Shown: positions 23,967 to 43,037 of the stretch, piece by piece
Position numbering within the stretch: position 1 is the stretch's first letter
How the letters are laid out: every line of letters starts with the position of its first letter
Assembly: GCA_046347045.1 (NCBI GenBank)
Contig: JAXMGX010000015.1
Coordinates: 1-64,000 of the forward strand
Length of the DNA: 64,000 nucleotides
Direction: 5' to 3'
DNA from: ZC4RG30 sp046347045
Lineage (GTDB): Bacteria > Pseudomonadota > Gammaproteobacteria > Steroidobacterales > Steroidobacteraceae
The notes under the pieces: generated by a model
Told to the model about the DNA's origin: nothing
The model's database searches: none
What the model saw: the letters and a program-made list of their open reading frames with translations, nothing else
Position numbers and translations under genes: made by a program

Positions 23967-24908
23967 TCAGGGCTCAGGATCGGATCCCTCGTTCACGCCT
24001 TCGGCCAGCACGGTCGACAGATAGCGCTCGCCGGTATCGGGCAGCATCGCCAGGATCACGGTGCCCGCCGGCGCCTCGCGCGCCACGGCCAGTGCGCCCG
24101 CAAAGGTGGCGCCGCTGGAGATGCCGCAGAAAATGCCTTCCTTCTGCGCAAGCTGGCGCGAGGTGGCCAGCGCATCGGCATCGCTGACCGGCAGGATGCG
24201 GTCGGCCACCGCCTTGTTCAGCACCTTGGGCACGAAGTCCGGCGTCCAGCCCTGGATCTTGTGCGCCGTGAACGGCTTGCCGGTGAGCAGCGAGGCGTTC
24301 TCGGGCTCGGCCACGATGATCCTGGTGTCGGGGCGCGCGAGCTTGAGCATCTCGCCGGCGCCGGTCATCGTGCCGCCGGTGCCCCAACCGGTCACGAAAT
24401 AATCGAGCCGCTTGCCCGCGAAGTCACTGAGGATTTCCGGGCCGGTGGTGTTGCGGTGATAGGCGGGATTGGCCGGATTCTCGAACTGCCGCGCCAGGAA
24501 CCAGCCATGCTTCTTCGCCAGTTCCTCGGCCTTGCGCACCATGCCGGTACCGCGCTCTGCAGCGGGAGTGAGGATGACCTTCGCGCCCAGCATGCGCATG
24601 ATCTTGCGGCGCTCCACCGAGAAGGTTTCGACCATGGTGGCCACGAAGGGATAGCCCTTCGCCGCGCAGACCATGGCCAGCGCGATGCCGGTGTTGCCCG
24701 AGGTGGCCTCGACCACGGTCTGACCGGGCGCAAGTTGGCCGCTGCGTTCGGCGTCCTCGATGATGGCGATGGCCAGGCGATCCTTCACCGACGAGGCCGG
24801 ATTGAAGAACTCGCACTTCACATACATCGTGACGCCGGCCGGAGCCAGGCGGTTCACCTTCACGACGGGCGTGCGGCCAATGGTGTCCAGGATGCTGTTG
24901 TAGATCAT
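23967..24908 (-). CDS. cysK: Cysteine synthase A
   Basis: A 313-residue PLP-dependent O-acyl-serine sulfhydrylase. The Schiff-base lysine is K42 (ASSVKDR), the substrate loop is TSGNTG (about 69-74), the phosphate loop GWGTGGTMTG, and the PLP-N1 Ser is in GISSGAT. It makes cysteine from sulfide and an activated serine. With the downstream acyltransferase the activated serine may be O-succinylserine rather than O-acetylserine. It is divergent from cysB with a shared 131-base control region. Confidence 0.93.
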   Translation of the reverse strand: MIYNSILDTIGRTPVVKVNRLAPAGVTMYVKCEFFNPASSVKDRLAIAIIEDAERSGQLAPGQTVVEATSGNTGIALAMVCAAKGYPFVATMVETFSVERRKIMRMLGAKVILTPAAERGTGMVRKAEELAKKHGWFLARQFENPANPAYHRNTTGPEILSDFAGKRLDYFVTGWGTGGTMTGAGEMLKLARPDTRIIVAEPENASLLTGKPFTAHKIQGWTPDFVPKVLNKAVADRILPVSDADALATSRQLAQKEGIFCGISSGATFAGALAVAREAPAGTVILAMLPDTGERYLSTVLAEGVNEGSDPEP

Positions 24909-24995
24909 TGGCCCTCCGACCCCGCCAAACGTTAGGGCGACTGTAATCCGGCTCGTGGCCGCGGATAGGTCAAAAAGGGGGCAGGTGAAGGGTTG

Positions 24996-25010
24996 ATAAC
25001 TCTTTGTTAT
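24996..25010. promoter_or_regulatory. LysR/CysB-type palindrome between cysK and cysB
   Basis: A perfect inverted repeat ATAAC-N5-GTTAT that also fits the LysR-type T-N11-A rule. It lies in the divergent cysK/cysB gap and overlaps a perfect TATAAT (25008-25013) 22 bases upstream of the cysB start. Binding by CysB at this site would be expected to repress cysB and help control cysK. Known CysB sites are AT-rich half-sites of the ATAA/TTAT type, consistent with this. Confidence 0.6.
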
Positions 25011-25039
25011 AATAAACTGGCTTCAATGTCGGGGCAGTC

Positions 25040-26020
25040 ATGAACTTCCATCAACTGCAATACGCGCTGGCCGTGGCCCGCAATGGCCTCTCGGTCACCA
25101 ATGCCGCCGCCGCGCTGGGTACTTCGCAGCCCGCCATTTCCCGTGCGCTGAAGGAACTGGAAAAGGAGCTGGGTTTCGACCTGTTCGTGCGCGAGGGTCG
25201 CAGCTTTGCGCGCGTGACGCCCGAGGGCACGAAAGTGCTGGAATATGCGGCCCGCGCGCTGGCCGAGATCGAAAGCCTGCGGTCGGTGGCGGCGGATCTG
25301 AACCAGGACGCCCGCGGCACGCTTTCCATCGCCACCACGCACACCCAGGCGCGCTACGTGCTGCCGCCGGTGGTGCAGGCTTTCCGCAAGAAATATCCCG
25401 AGGTGGACCTGCACCTGCATCAGGGCACCTCCGAGCAGATTTCCGAGATGGTGGCGGGGGACCGGGTGCACTTGGCCATTGCCACCGGATCCGAGGCATT
25501 GTTTCCGGAGTTGGTGCTTCTGCCCGTCTACAGGTGGCATCGGCAGGTGATTGTTCCAAAACATCACCCATTGGCCCGTCCGGGGGCTCCGAAGCTCACC
25601 CTTTCCATCCTCGAGAAGTACCCGCTGGTGACCTATGTCTTCAGCTTCAGCGGACCGTCCTCGCTGGAAACCCTGTTCGCCCGCGAAGGCCTGAAGCCGC
25701 GGGTGGCGCTGACCGCCCGCGATTCCGACGTCATCAAGACCTACGTGCGGCTGGGTATGGGTGTGGGCATCGTGGCCAGCGTGGCCATCGAGCCGGAGAC
25801 CGACACCGACCTCGTGATGATCGACGCCTCGCACCTGTTCCCCATCCATACCACCTGGGTGGGGTTCCGCCGCGGCACGCTGCTGCGCAATTACGCCTAT
25901 GACTTCATGCAGCTGTTCGGGCCGCACCTGAACCGGCGGCTGATCGACCACGCCGTGGAAGCCCGCGAACCGGAAACCAAGGCAGAGCTGCTGGGCAGGC
26001 TGCAGCTGCCGATTCGCTAG
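25040..26020 (+). CDS. cysB: HTH-type transcriptional regulator CysB
   Basis: A 326-residue LysR-type regulator resembling Escherichia CysB along its length. It starts MNFHQLQYALAVARNGLSV and has TSQPAISRALKELE in the HTH. The effector domain contains the CysB signature TTHTQARYVLP, then HLHQGTSEQI and RDSDVIKTYVRLGMGVGIVAS. CysB senses O- or N-acylserine and sulfide and activates sulfate assimilation and cysteine genes. It is divergent from cysK and its promoter overlaps a LysR-type palindrome. Confidence 0.92.
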   Translation: MNFHQLQYALAVARNGLSVTNAAAALGTSQPAISRALKELEKELGFDLFVREGRSFARVTPEGTKVLEYAARALAEIESLRSVAADLNQDARGTLSIATTHTQARYVLPPVVQAFRKKYPEVDLHLHQGTSEQISEMVAGDRVHLAIATGSEALFPELVLLPVYRWHRQVIVPKHHPLARPGAPKLTLSILEKYPLVTYVFSFSGPSSLETLFAREGLKPRVALTARDSDVIKTYVRLGMGVGIVASVAIEPETDTDLVMIDASHLFPIHTTWVGFRRGTLLRNYAYDFMQLFGPHLNRRLIDHAVEAREPETKAELLGRLQLPIR

Positions 26021-26036
26021 GAAAACCGGGGTATTC

Positions 26037-26780
26037 GTGGCGGAGCGGATCCAGAAACTGCTGGCCGCGGCTGGAGTGGGCTCGCGCCGCGGCATAGAAG
26101 AGTGGCTGCGGGAGGGCCGGCTGTCGGTCAACGGCAGCGTGGCAAAACTGGGCGACCGCGCGGAGCCTGGCGATGACTTTGCGCTGGACGGGCAACCCTT
26201 GGTGCTGCCGTCCACGCCTGCCGGCGACTCCGGCACGGTGGCCTCCGGCACCGTCGTGCTGCTGTATCACAAGCCCACGGGCGAGGTGACCACCCGGCGG
26301 GATCCGCAGGGTCGCCCCACGGTGTTCGACCGGTTGCCGCCGCCGCCCGCGGGTCGCTGGGTGGTGGTGGGCCGGCTGGACGTGAACACCTCCGGCCTGC
26401 TGTTGTTCACCAATGATGGCGCGCTGGCGCACCGGCTGATGCACCCTTCCTTCGAGGTGCAGCGCAGCTACCTCACCCGGGTGCGCGGCACGCCGGGGCC
26501 GGAACTGCCGGAGGGGTTGTTGCGAGGCGTGATGCTCGAGGACGGGCTGGCCCGGTTCAGTCGGGTGGAGGCCCGCGGCCGCTCCGAGGGACACACCTGG
26601 TATGAAGTGACGCTGGGCGAAGGCCGCAACCGCGAGGTGCGGCGGGCCTTCGAGGCCCTGGGCCATGAGGTGAGCCGCCTGAAGCGCCTGGCCTACGGTC
26701 CCTTCCTGCTGCCCGAGGACCTTCCGGCGGGCAAGGCTGTCGCGGTCAGCGGCCCCAAATTGGCCCAATTATTGCGTTGA
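26037..26780 (+). CDS. rluB: RsuA/RluB-family 23S rRNA pseudouridine synthase
   Basis: A 247-residue pseudouridine synthase: N-terminal S4 RNA-binding domain (1-50, RIQKLLAAAGVGSRRGIEEWL) and catalytic domain with D115 in GRLDVNTSGLLLFTNDG, then GRNREVRRAFEALGHEVSRLKR. This matches RluB, which modifies U2605 of 23S rRNA in Escherichia; the exact position here is by homology. The start is GTG at 26037. Its stop codon is part of the -35 element of the downstream tRNA promoter. Confidence 0.85.
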   Translation: MAERIQKLLAAAGVGSRRGIEEWLREGRLSVNGSVAKLGDRAEPGDDFALDGQPLVLPSTPAGDSGTVASGTVVLLYHKPTGEVTTRRDPQGRPTVFDRLPPPPAGRWVVVGRLDVNTSGLLLFTNDGALAHRLMHPSFEVQRSYLTRVRGTPGPELPEGLLRGVMLEDGLARFSRVEARGRSEGHTWYEVTLGEGRNREVRRAFEALGHEVSRLKRLAYGPFLLPEDLPAGKAVAVSGPKLAQLLR

Positions 26781-26805
26781 CAGCCTTCGGGCCGGAAATC
26801 AGAAT
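26777..26805 (+). promoter_or_regulatory. Promoter of the tRNA-Tyr/Gly/Thr-tuf operon
   Basis: A perfect -35 TTGACA (26777-26782) is followed after exactly 17 bases by CAGAAT (26800-26805), then a GC-rich discriminator ACGCGGC. The -35 includes the rluB TGA stop. It lies 20 bases before the first tRNA, suiting a strong, stringently controlled stable-RNA promoter. Confidence 0.7.
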
Positions 26806-26824
26806 ACGCGGCTCGTTTTCAGGC

Positions 26825-26912
<88 letters not shown>

Positions 26913-26962
26913 CGGGGTCGGCGTGATCGACAGATGCAGGTGAGGTACAGCGGCGTTTCTTG

Positions 26963-27036
<74 letters not shown>

Positions 27037-27108
27037 AGCCGCAGTGTGCACTGCTTCGTTGAACACTGGTTGCCTCCGAGTCGTCGCTGATCCTGCTTAA
27101 GGTCGTTC

Positions 27109-27184
<76 letters not shown>

Positions 27185-27230
27185 GCGACACATAGTTTTT
27201 TGTGTACAGATTTTTTTAGAGGAACTCGCC

Positions 27231-28421
<1,191 letters not shown>

Positions 28422-28436
28422 GGGCGTTTACGGGAT

Positions 28437-28512
28437 AGGCCAGTAGCTCAATTGGCAGAGCGGCGGTCTCCAAAACCGCAGGTTGGGGGTTCGATTCCCT
28501 CCTGGCCTGCCA
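28437..28512 (+). tRNA. tRNA-Trp(CCA)
   Basis: A 76-base tRNA with acceptor AGGCCAG/CTGGCCT, anticodon stem GCGGT/ACCGC around CTCCAAA (anticodon CCA), T loop TTCGATT and encoded CCA. It lies 15 bases after tuf and 43 bases before secE. An inverted repeat GCCTGCC-N5-GGCAGGC (28505-28523) spans its 3' end and may compete with the acceptor stem or guide 3' processing. Confidence 0.97.
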
Positions 28513-28555
28513 AGTCGGCAGGCCCTTGATTGCGGCACGTCCGCGGAAGTTGGTG

Positions 28556-28930
28556 ATGAACGAACAGGTACGCGAAGAAAATTCAGGTGGCAGCAGCCTG
28601 CCGCTGTGGATAGCCATCGCGCTGGTGCTGGCCGGCGTGGCGGGCTACTACGTGCTCGGCACGCAGCCTGCGCTGGTGCGCTGGGCCTGCGTGGTCGCGG
28701 GCCTGGTGGCGGGCGGACTGGTGTTCGGCCTCTCGACCAGCGGCCGGGATTTCCGGCAGTTCACCGTGGATGCGCGCAACGAGCTGCGCAAGGTGTTCTG
28801 GCCCACGAAGAACGAAACCTGGGTCACCACGCTGGCGGTGTTCATCTTCGCCGTCGTGACGGGCCTCGCCTTCTGGCTGCTGGATCTGTTCCTGGCCTGG
28901 GCGACCAAACTGCTGACGGGGCAAGGCTGA
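28556..28930 (+). CDS. secE: Preprotein translocase subunit SecE
   Basis: A 124-residue three-helix SecE (helices about 16-34, 41-60 and 90-115) with the essential cytoplasmic segment ELRKVFWPTKNET before the last helix. It clamps SecY in the SecYEG channel. The length and three helices match the gammaproteobacterial form. ATG 28556 is used, with GGAAG upstream; a GTG immediately precedes it. nusG begins one base after its stop. Confidence 0.95.
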   Translation: MNEQVREENSGGSSLPLWIAIALVLAGVAGYYVLGTQPALVRWACVVAGLVAGGLVFGLSTSGRDFRQFTVDARNELRKVFWPTKNETWVTTLAVFIFAVVTGLAFWLLDLFLAWATKLLTGQG

Positions 28931-28931
28931 T

Positions 28932-29465
28932 ATGGCATTGAGGTGGTATGTGGTGCACGCGTACTCGAACTTCGAGCACCGCGTTGCCGAGACGCTGAAA
29001 GAGCACGTGAAGCGCGAGGGCCTCGAGTCCAGCTTCGGCGAGATCCTGGTGCCCACCGAGGAAGTGGTGGAGATGCGCGAGGGCCAGAAGCGCAAGAGCG
29101 AGCGCAAGTTCTACCCGGGCTACGTGCTCGTGCAGATGGAGATGAACGAGCAGACCTGGCACCTGGTGAAGAACGTGCCGAAGGTGCTGGGTTTCATCGG
29201 TGGTACGCCGGACAAGCCGGCGCCGATCACGGAAAAGGAAGCCAACCGCATCCTGGACCGCGTGGCCGAGGGCGTGGACAAGCCGCGGCCGAAGGTGCTG
29301 TTCGAGGCGGGACAGGTGGTGCGCGTGACGCACGGCCCGTTCAACGATTTCAACGGCGTGGTGGAGAGCGTGAACTACGAGAAGAGCCGGCTGCAGGTGG
29401 CCGTGCAGATCCTCGGCCGCTCCACGCCCGTCGAGCTGGATTTCTCGCAGGTGGAGAAAGCCTGA
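28932..29465 (+). CDS. nusG: Transcription termination/antitermination protein NusG
   Basis: A 177-residue NusG: NGN domain (MALRWYVVHAYSNFEHRVAETL, with the PGYVLVQMEM and GFIGG elements that contact RNA polymerase) and C-terminal KOW domain (about 125-177, FEAGQVVRVTHGPFNDFNGVVE) that binds Rho or S10. The gene begins one base after secE, the conserved secE-nusG pairing. Confidence 0.97.
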   Translation: MALRWYVVHAYSNFEHRVAETLKEHVKREGLESSFGEILVPTEEVVEMREGQKRKSERKFYPGYVLVQMEMNEQTWHLVKNVPKVLGFIGGTPDKPAPITEKEANRILDRVAEGVDKPRPKVLFEAGQVVRVTHGPFNDFNGVVESVNYEKSRLQVAVQILGRSTPVELDFSQVEKA

Positions 29466-29501
29466 GAGACGTTTGTTCCCGGGCGATTTGCCCGTAACCA
29501 A

Positions 29502-29536
29502 TGGGGAGCTCTCCGGATGGAGGGCGTTTGTACCCA
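29502..29536 (+). promoter_or_regulatory. L1-type autoregulatory site before rplK
   Basis: The transcript can form a TGGG/CCCA stem, then an asymmetric internal loop (GA versus GTTTGTA), then a 7-pair stem GCTCTCC/GGAGGGC closed by GGAT. This two-helix shape with an asymmetric loop is the known L1-binding form mimicking 23S rRNA, and it lies immediately before the rplK Shine-Dalgarno (AGGAG, 29536-29540), where L1 repression of the L11-L1 operon acts in Escherichia. Confidence 0.65.
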
Positions 29537-29546
29537 GGAGTAGAAG

Positions 29547-29978
29547 ATGGCGAAGAAAGTACAAGGCTACGTGAAGCTGCAGGTGCCTGCGGGCTCTGCC
29601 AATCCGTCGCCGCCGATCGGGCCCGCGCTCGGTCAGCAGGGCGTCAACATCATGGAGTTCTGCAAGCAGTTCAATGCGCAGACCCAGAAGCTGGAGAAGG
29701 GCCTGCCGATCCCCGTGATCATCACGGTGTACTCGGACCGCAGCTTCACCTTCATCATGAAGACGCCGCCCGCGTCGGTGCTGATCCGCAAGGCCATCGG
29801 CATCGAGAAGGGCAGCGGCGTTCCCAACACCCAGAAGGTCGGCAAGATCTCGCGCAAGCAGCTTGAAGAAGTTGCGAAGACGAAGACCCCGGACCTCACC
29901 GCGGCCGACCTCGAAGCCGCCGTGCGCACCATCGCGGGTACCGCCCGCTCGATGGGCGTCGATGTGGAAGGCGTGTAA
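29547..29978 (+). CDS. rplK: 50S ribosomal protein L11
   Basis: A 143-residue L11 with the N-terminal PPIGPALGQQGVNIMEFCKQFN segment (thiostrepton-site face) and a C-terminal rRNA-binding domain ending in GTARSMGVDVEGV. It forms the GTPase-associated centre with L10/L12 and is needed for RelA activation. AGGAG is well placed upstream, next to a predicted L1-binding hairpin; rplA follows after 12 bases. Confidence 0.98.
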   Translation: MAKKVQGYVKLQVPAGSANPSPPIGPALGQQGVNIMEFCKQFNAQTQKLEKGLPIPVIITVYSDRSFTFIMKTPPASVLIRKAIGIEKGSGVPNTQKVGKISRKQLEEVAKTKTPDLTAADLEAAVRTIAGTARSMGVDVEGV

Positions 29979-29990
29979 GGGAGCGATGCC

Positions 29991-30689
29991 ATGACTGTTG
30001 CCAAGAAAGTGAAGGCCTGGAAGTCGAAGATCGTCCCGGGCAAGGCCTATTCGATCGACGAGGCCCTGGGCCTGGTGAAGGAATTCGCCACGGCGAAATT
30101 CAACGAATCGGTGGATGTCGCGGTGAACCTCGGCATCGACGCGTCGAAGTCCGACCAGCAGGTGCGCGGCTCGACCGTGATGCCGCACGGCACGGGCAAG
30201 ACCGTGCGCGTGGCGGTGTTCACCTCGGGCAAGAACCAGGAAGTGGCGAAGGCGGCCGGTGCCGACCTCGTCGGCCTGGAAGACCTGGCCGAGAAGGTGA
30301 AGGCCGGCGAGATCAACTTCGACCGCGTGATCGCGAGCCCCGATGCCATGCGCGTCGTCGGCCAGCTGGGCCAGATCCTGGGCCCCCGCGGCCTGATGCC
30401 GAACCCGAAGGTGGGAACGGTGACGCCGGACGTGGCCACGGCCGTGAAGAACGCCAAGTCGGGCCAGGTCACCTACCGTGTCGACAAGGCCGGCGTGATC
30501 CACGCCACCATCGGCAAGGCGAAGTTCGAGCCGCTGGCGCTGCGCGAGAACCTGCAGGCGCTCGTGGCGGACCTGCAGAAGGCCAAGCCGGCGAGCTCGA
30601 AGGGCATTTATCTGAAGCGCGTGACGCTGTCGTCGACGATGGGCCCCGGTGTCATTGTCGATCACTCGACGCTCAGCGCTGCGACTTGA
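29991..30689 (+). CDS. rplA: 50S ribosomal protein L1
   Basis: A 232-residue L1, matching the usual 230-234 length. Conserved blocks include PHGTGKTVRVAVF, GPRGLMPNPKVGTVT and the C-terminal SSTMGPGV. It forms the L1 stalk moving deacylated tRNA out of the E site and is the translational repressor of the rplKA operon. It is followed by a 224-base leader for rplJ. Confidence 0.98.
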   Translation: MTVAKKVKAWKSKIVPGKAYSIDEALGLVKEFATAKFNESVDVAVNLGIDASKSDQQVRGSTVMPHGTGKTVRVAVFTSGKNQEVAKAAGADLVGLEDLAEKVKAGEINFDRVIASPDAMRVVGQLGQILGPRGLMPNPKVGTVTPDVATAVKNAKSGQVTYRVDKAGVIHATIGKAKFEPLALRENLQALVADLQKAKPASSKGIYLKRVTLSSTMGPGVIVDHSTLSAAT

Positions 30690-30913
30690 GGTTTTGAAGG
30701 TTTGATGTGGGTCGGCATCGGGCAACCGGTGCCGGTCATCGTCGAAGACCGCAGGCGGATGAGGCTGGCAACAGCGCGAATCCTTAATGGATCGAAGCCT
30801 GCGCAGATGGTGTTCACACATCGGGAATCGATGTTGGTCACCGTCGTTTGGATGGTGGGTATCGGCGGGCAACCGTTGATGCCTGTGTAGGTGATTCAAC
30901 TGGAGTTTGGTCA
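30690..30913 (+). ncRNA. L10 leader (ribosomal protein autoregulatory RNA)
   Basis: A 224-base untranslated stretch between rplA and rplJ, the position of the L10 leader that binds the L10-(L12)n complex and represses rplJL. It contains the segment GCGCAGATGGTG (30801-30812) resembling the conserved core of gammaproteobacterial L10 leaders, and several GC-rich inverted segments. Small in-frame starts within it are not backed by ribosome-binding sites. A covariance-model search was not possible, so exact limits are approximate. Confidence 0.7.
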
Positions 30914-31444
30914 ATGCCATTGAACCTGGAAGGCAAGAAGGCACTGGTCGAGGAAGTCAGCGCGGTGGCAGGAAAGGCCCTGTCCGTGGTGGCTGCCGAG
31001 TACCGTGGCCTGTCGGTGTCCCAGATGACCGAACTGCGTTCGAAGGCTCGTGCCTCCGGCGTGTACATGCGTGTGGTCAAGAACACGCTGGCGCGCAAGG
31101 CCCTTGCCGGGACCGCGTTCGAGTCCATGGGTGCCGTGCTGAAAGGACCACTGGTGCTGGCGTTCTCGAAGGACGATCCGGGCGCAGCCGCGCGCGTGAT
31201 CAAGGACTTCGCGAAGGCCAACGACAAGCTCGTGCCGACGGGACTTTCGATCGGGAGCGGAGTGCTCTCGCCGAAGGATCTCGACAAGGTCGCGAGCCTG
31301 CCGACGAAGGAACAGGCGCTCTCGCAACTGCTCGGTGTCATCAAGGCCCCGATCCAGAAGCTGGTCGCCACCATTCAGGCACCGCAGGTCAAGTTCGTCC
31401 GCACCGTGGTCGCGATCCGCGATCAGAAGCAGGCGGCGGGCTGA
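30914..31444 (+). CDS. rplJ: 50S ribosomal protein L10
   Basis: A 176-residue L10 beginning MPLNLEGKKALVEEV, with the rRNA-binding N-terminal domain (AAEYRGLSVSQMTELR, VVKNTLARKAL) and a C-terminal helix carrying L12 dimers. TGGAG lies eight bases before ATG 30914. An upstream in-frame start at 30848 lies in the leader RNA and has no ribosome-binding site. Confidence 0.97.
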   Translation: MPLNLEGKKALVEEVSAVAGKALSVVAAEYRGLSVSQMTELRSKARASGVYMRVVKNTLARKALAGTAFESMGAVLKGPLVLAFSKDDPGAAARVIKDFAKANDKLVPTGLSIGSGVLSPKDLDKVASLPTKEQALSQLLGVIKAPIQKLVATIQAPQVKFVRTVVAIRDQKQAAG

Positions 31445-31492
31445 ACCGTTTAGAGATTCCCGATCAACAAGTTTTTATTTGGAGATATTCAA

Positions 31493-31879
<387 letters not shown>

Positions 31880-31925
31880 GACCGCCATGCTGGTGCATGG
31901 GCCCTTCGTGGCCCAAAACGCGTTC

Positions 31926-31956
31926 CGCGGAACCGTCCCGAAAGGGACGGTTGCCG
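31926..31956 (+). terminator. Attenuator or processing hairpin between rplL and rpoB
   Basis: A strong stem: CGCGG plus AACCGTCCC, loop GAAA, GGGACGGTT, one bulged G, then CCGCG; 14 pairs in all, with a run of five T about 10 bases further on. It lies in the 139-base rplL-rpoB gap where Escherichia has a partial terminator and an RNase III site that set the ratio of r-protein to polymerase. The T-run is displaced, so partial termination or processing is more likely than full termination. Confidence 0.6.
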
Positions 31957-32018
31957 CGACGCGCGTGTTTTTCATGTTCTGAAGGTTACGGGTCCCCCTT
32001 GGGGCCAAGGTGAGTCCG

Positions 32019-36098
<4,080 letters not shown>

Positions 36099-36122
36099 TA
36101 CAGGGCCAGCAGGAGAATACTC

Positions 36123-40325
<4,203 letters not shown>

Positions 40326-40355
40326 GGTCCGGTTCCGGTCCTGTCTGAAAGGACA

Positions 40356-40392
40356 GGGGCGCAACGGCATCAGTCGTTGCGCCCCTTTTTTT
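40356..40392 (+). terminator. Rho-independent terminator after rpoC
   Basis: A perfect 11-pair GC-rich stem GGGGCGCAACG/CGTTGCGCCCC with an 8-base loop, immediately followed by seven T. A smaller hairpin CCTGTC/GACAGG (40340-40355) precedes it. It ends the rplJL-rpoBC transcript 30 bases after the rpoC stop. Confidence 0.95.
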
Positions 40393-40476
40393 CATATCGG
40401 GTGGCGCTGACGTTTCTTCCGTGTTCGAGCAGAAAGCCGGGGAGCCGCTCCGCGGCGGGAGTGCGACAATCCGTCC

Positions 40477-42374
<1,898 letters not shown>

Positions 42375-42378
<4 letters not shown>

Positions 42379-43025
42379 CGATTCCCCCCGACGACCCCGT
42401 CGCTGCCGGTCCCTTCGGCCAATGGCTGGCCGACATGCGCGCCGTGCTGCGCGGTGAAGGCGATGCAGACGTCCCCTGCGGAGACTGTGTCGGCTGCTGC
42501 ATCTCGTCGTATCCCATTCCGCTGAGGCCAGAAGATGCACGCGCGCGTGCCGAGGTACCCGAGGCTTTCCTGCTGGGTCGCACGGCGCATGGCGAGCGCT
42601 GGATGATGGGGTTCCGCGAGGATGGCCGGTGTCCGTTCATGAACGCGGGGAAGTGCGACATCTACGCGGAGCGCCCGCGCACGTGCCGCGACTACGACTG
42701 CCGCATCTACGCCGCTGCGGGGCTGGTTCCGGATGGCAATCGCAGCGTCATCGAACAGCGGGTGCGGACATGGCAATTCACCTTCGGCTCGGATGACGAG
42801 CGCCGGCAGGCCGAAGCGGTGCGGCGCGCGGCGCAGTTCATCCGCGCCAACCCTTCGCTGTTCCCGGCGGGCGTGCGTGCCGCCTCTGCCACTGCGGCGG
42901 CGGTGCTCGCCGTGAAGACCTTCGCGCTCTTCACGGCCGCAGAGCCGCTGCCGCCCGCGCCGGAACTGGCGCAACGAATGCTGACCATGGCGCGCGACTT
43001 CGATGCGCCCTCCGCGCAGCCGTAG
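42375..43025 (+). CDS. YkgJ-family cysteine-cluster protein
   Basis: A 216-residue protein with the YkgJ/CxxCxxCC motif (C35, C38, C41, C42) and further cysteines in GRCPFMNAGKCDIY, RTCRDYDC, a pattern thought to bind zinc or an iron-sulfur cluster. The C-terminal third is helical and non-conserved. The function is unknown. It overlaps the recQ stop by ATGA, so the two are coupled. Confidence 0.85.
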
Positions 43026-43037
43026 GCGTCATTTCGC

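Noticed and set aside
24993..25013. TTGATA and TATAAT upstream of cysB as a matched promoter
   Set aside because: The spacer is only nine bases. The TATAAT may be used with another -35, but this pair is not valid; the palindrome explains the AT-rich sequence better.
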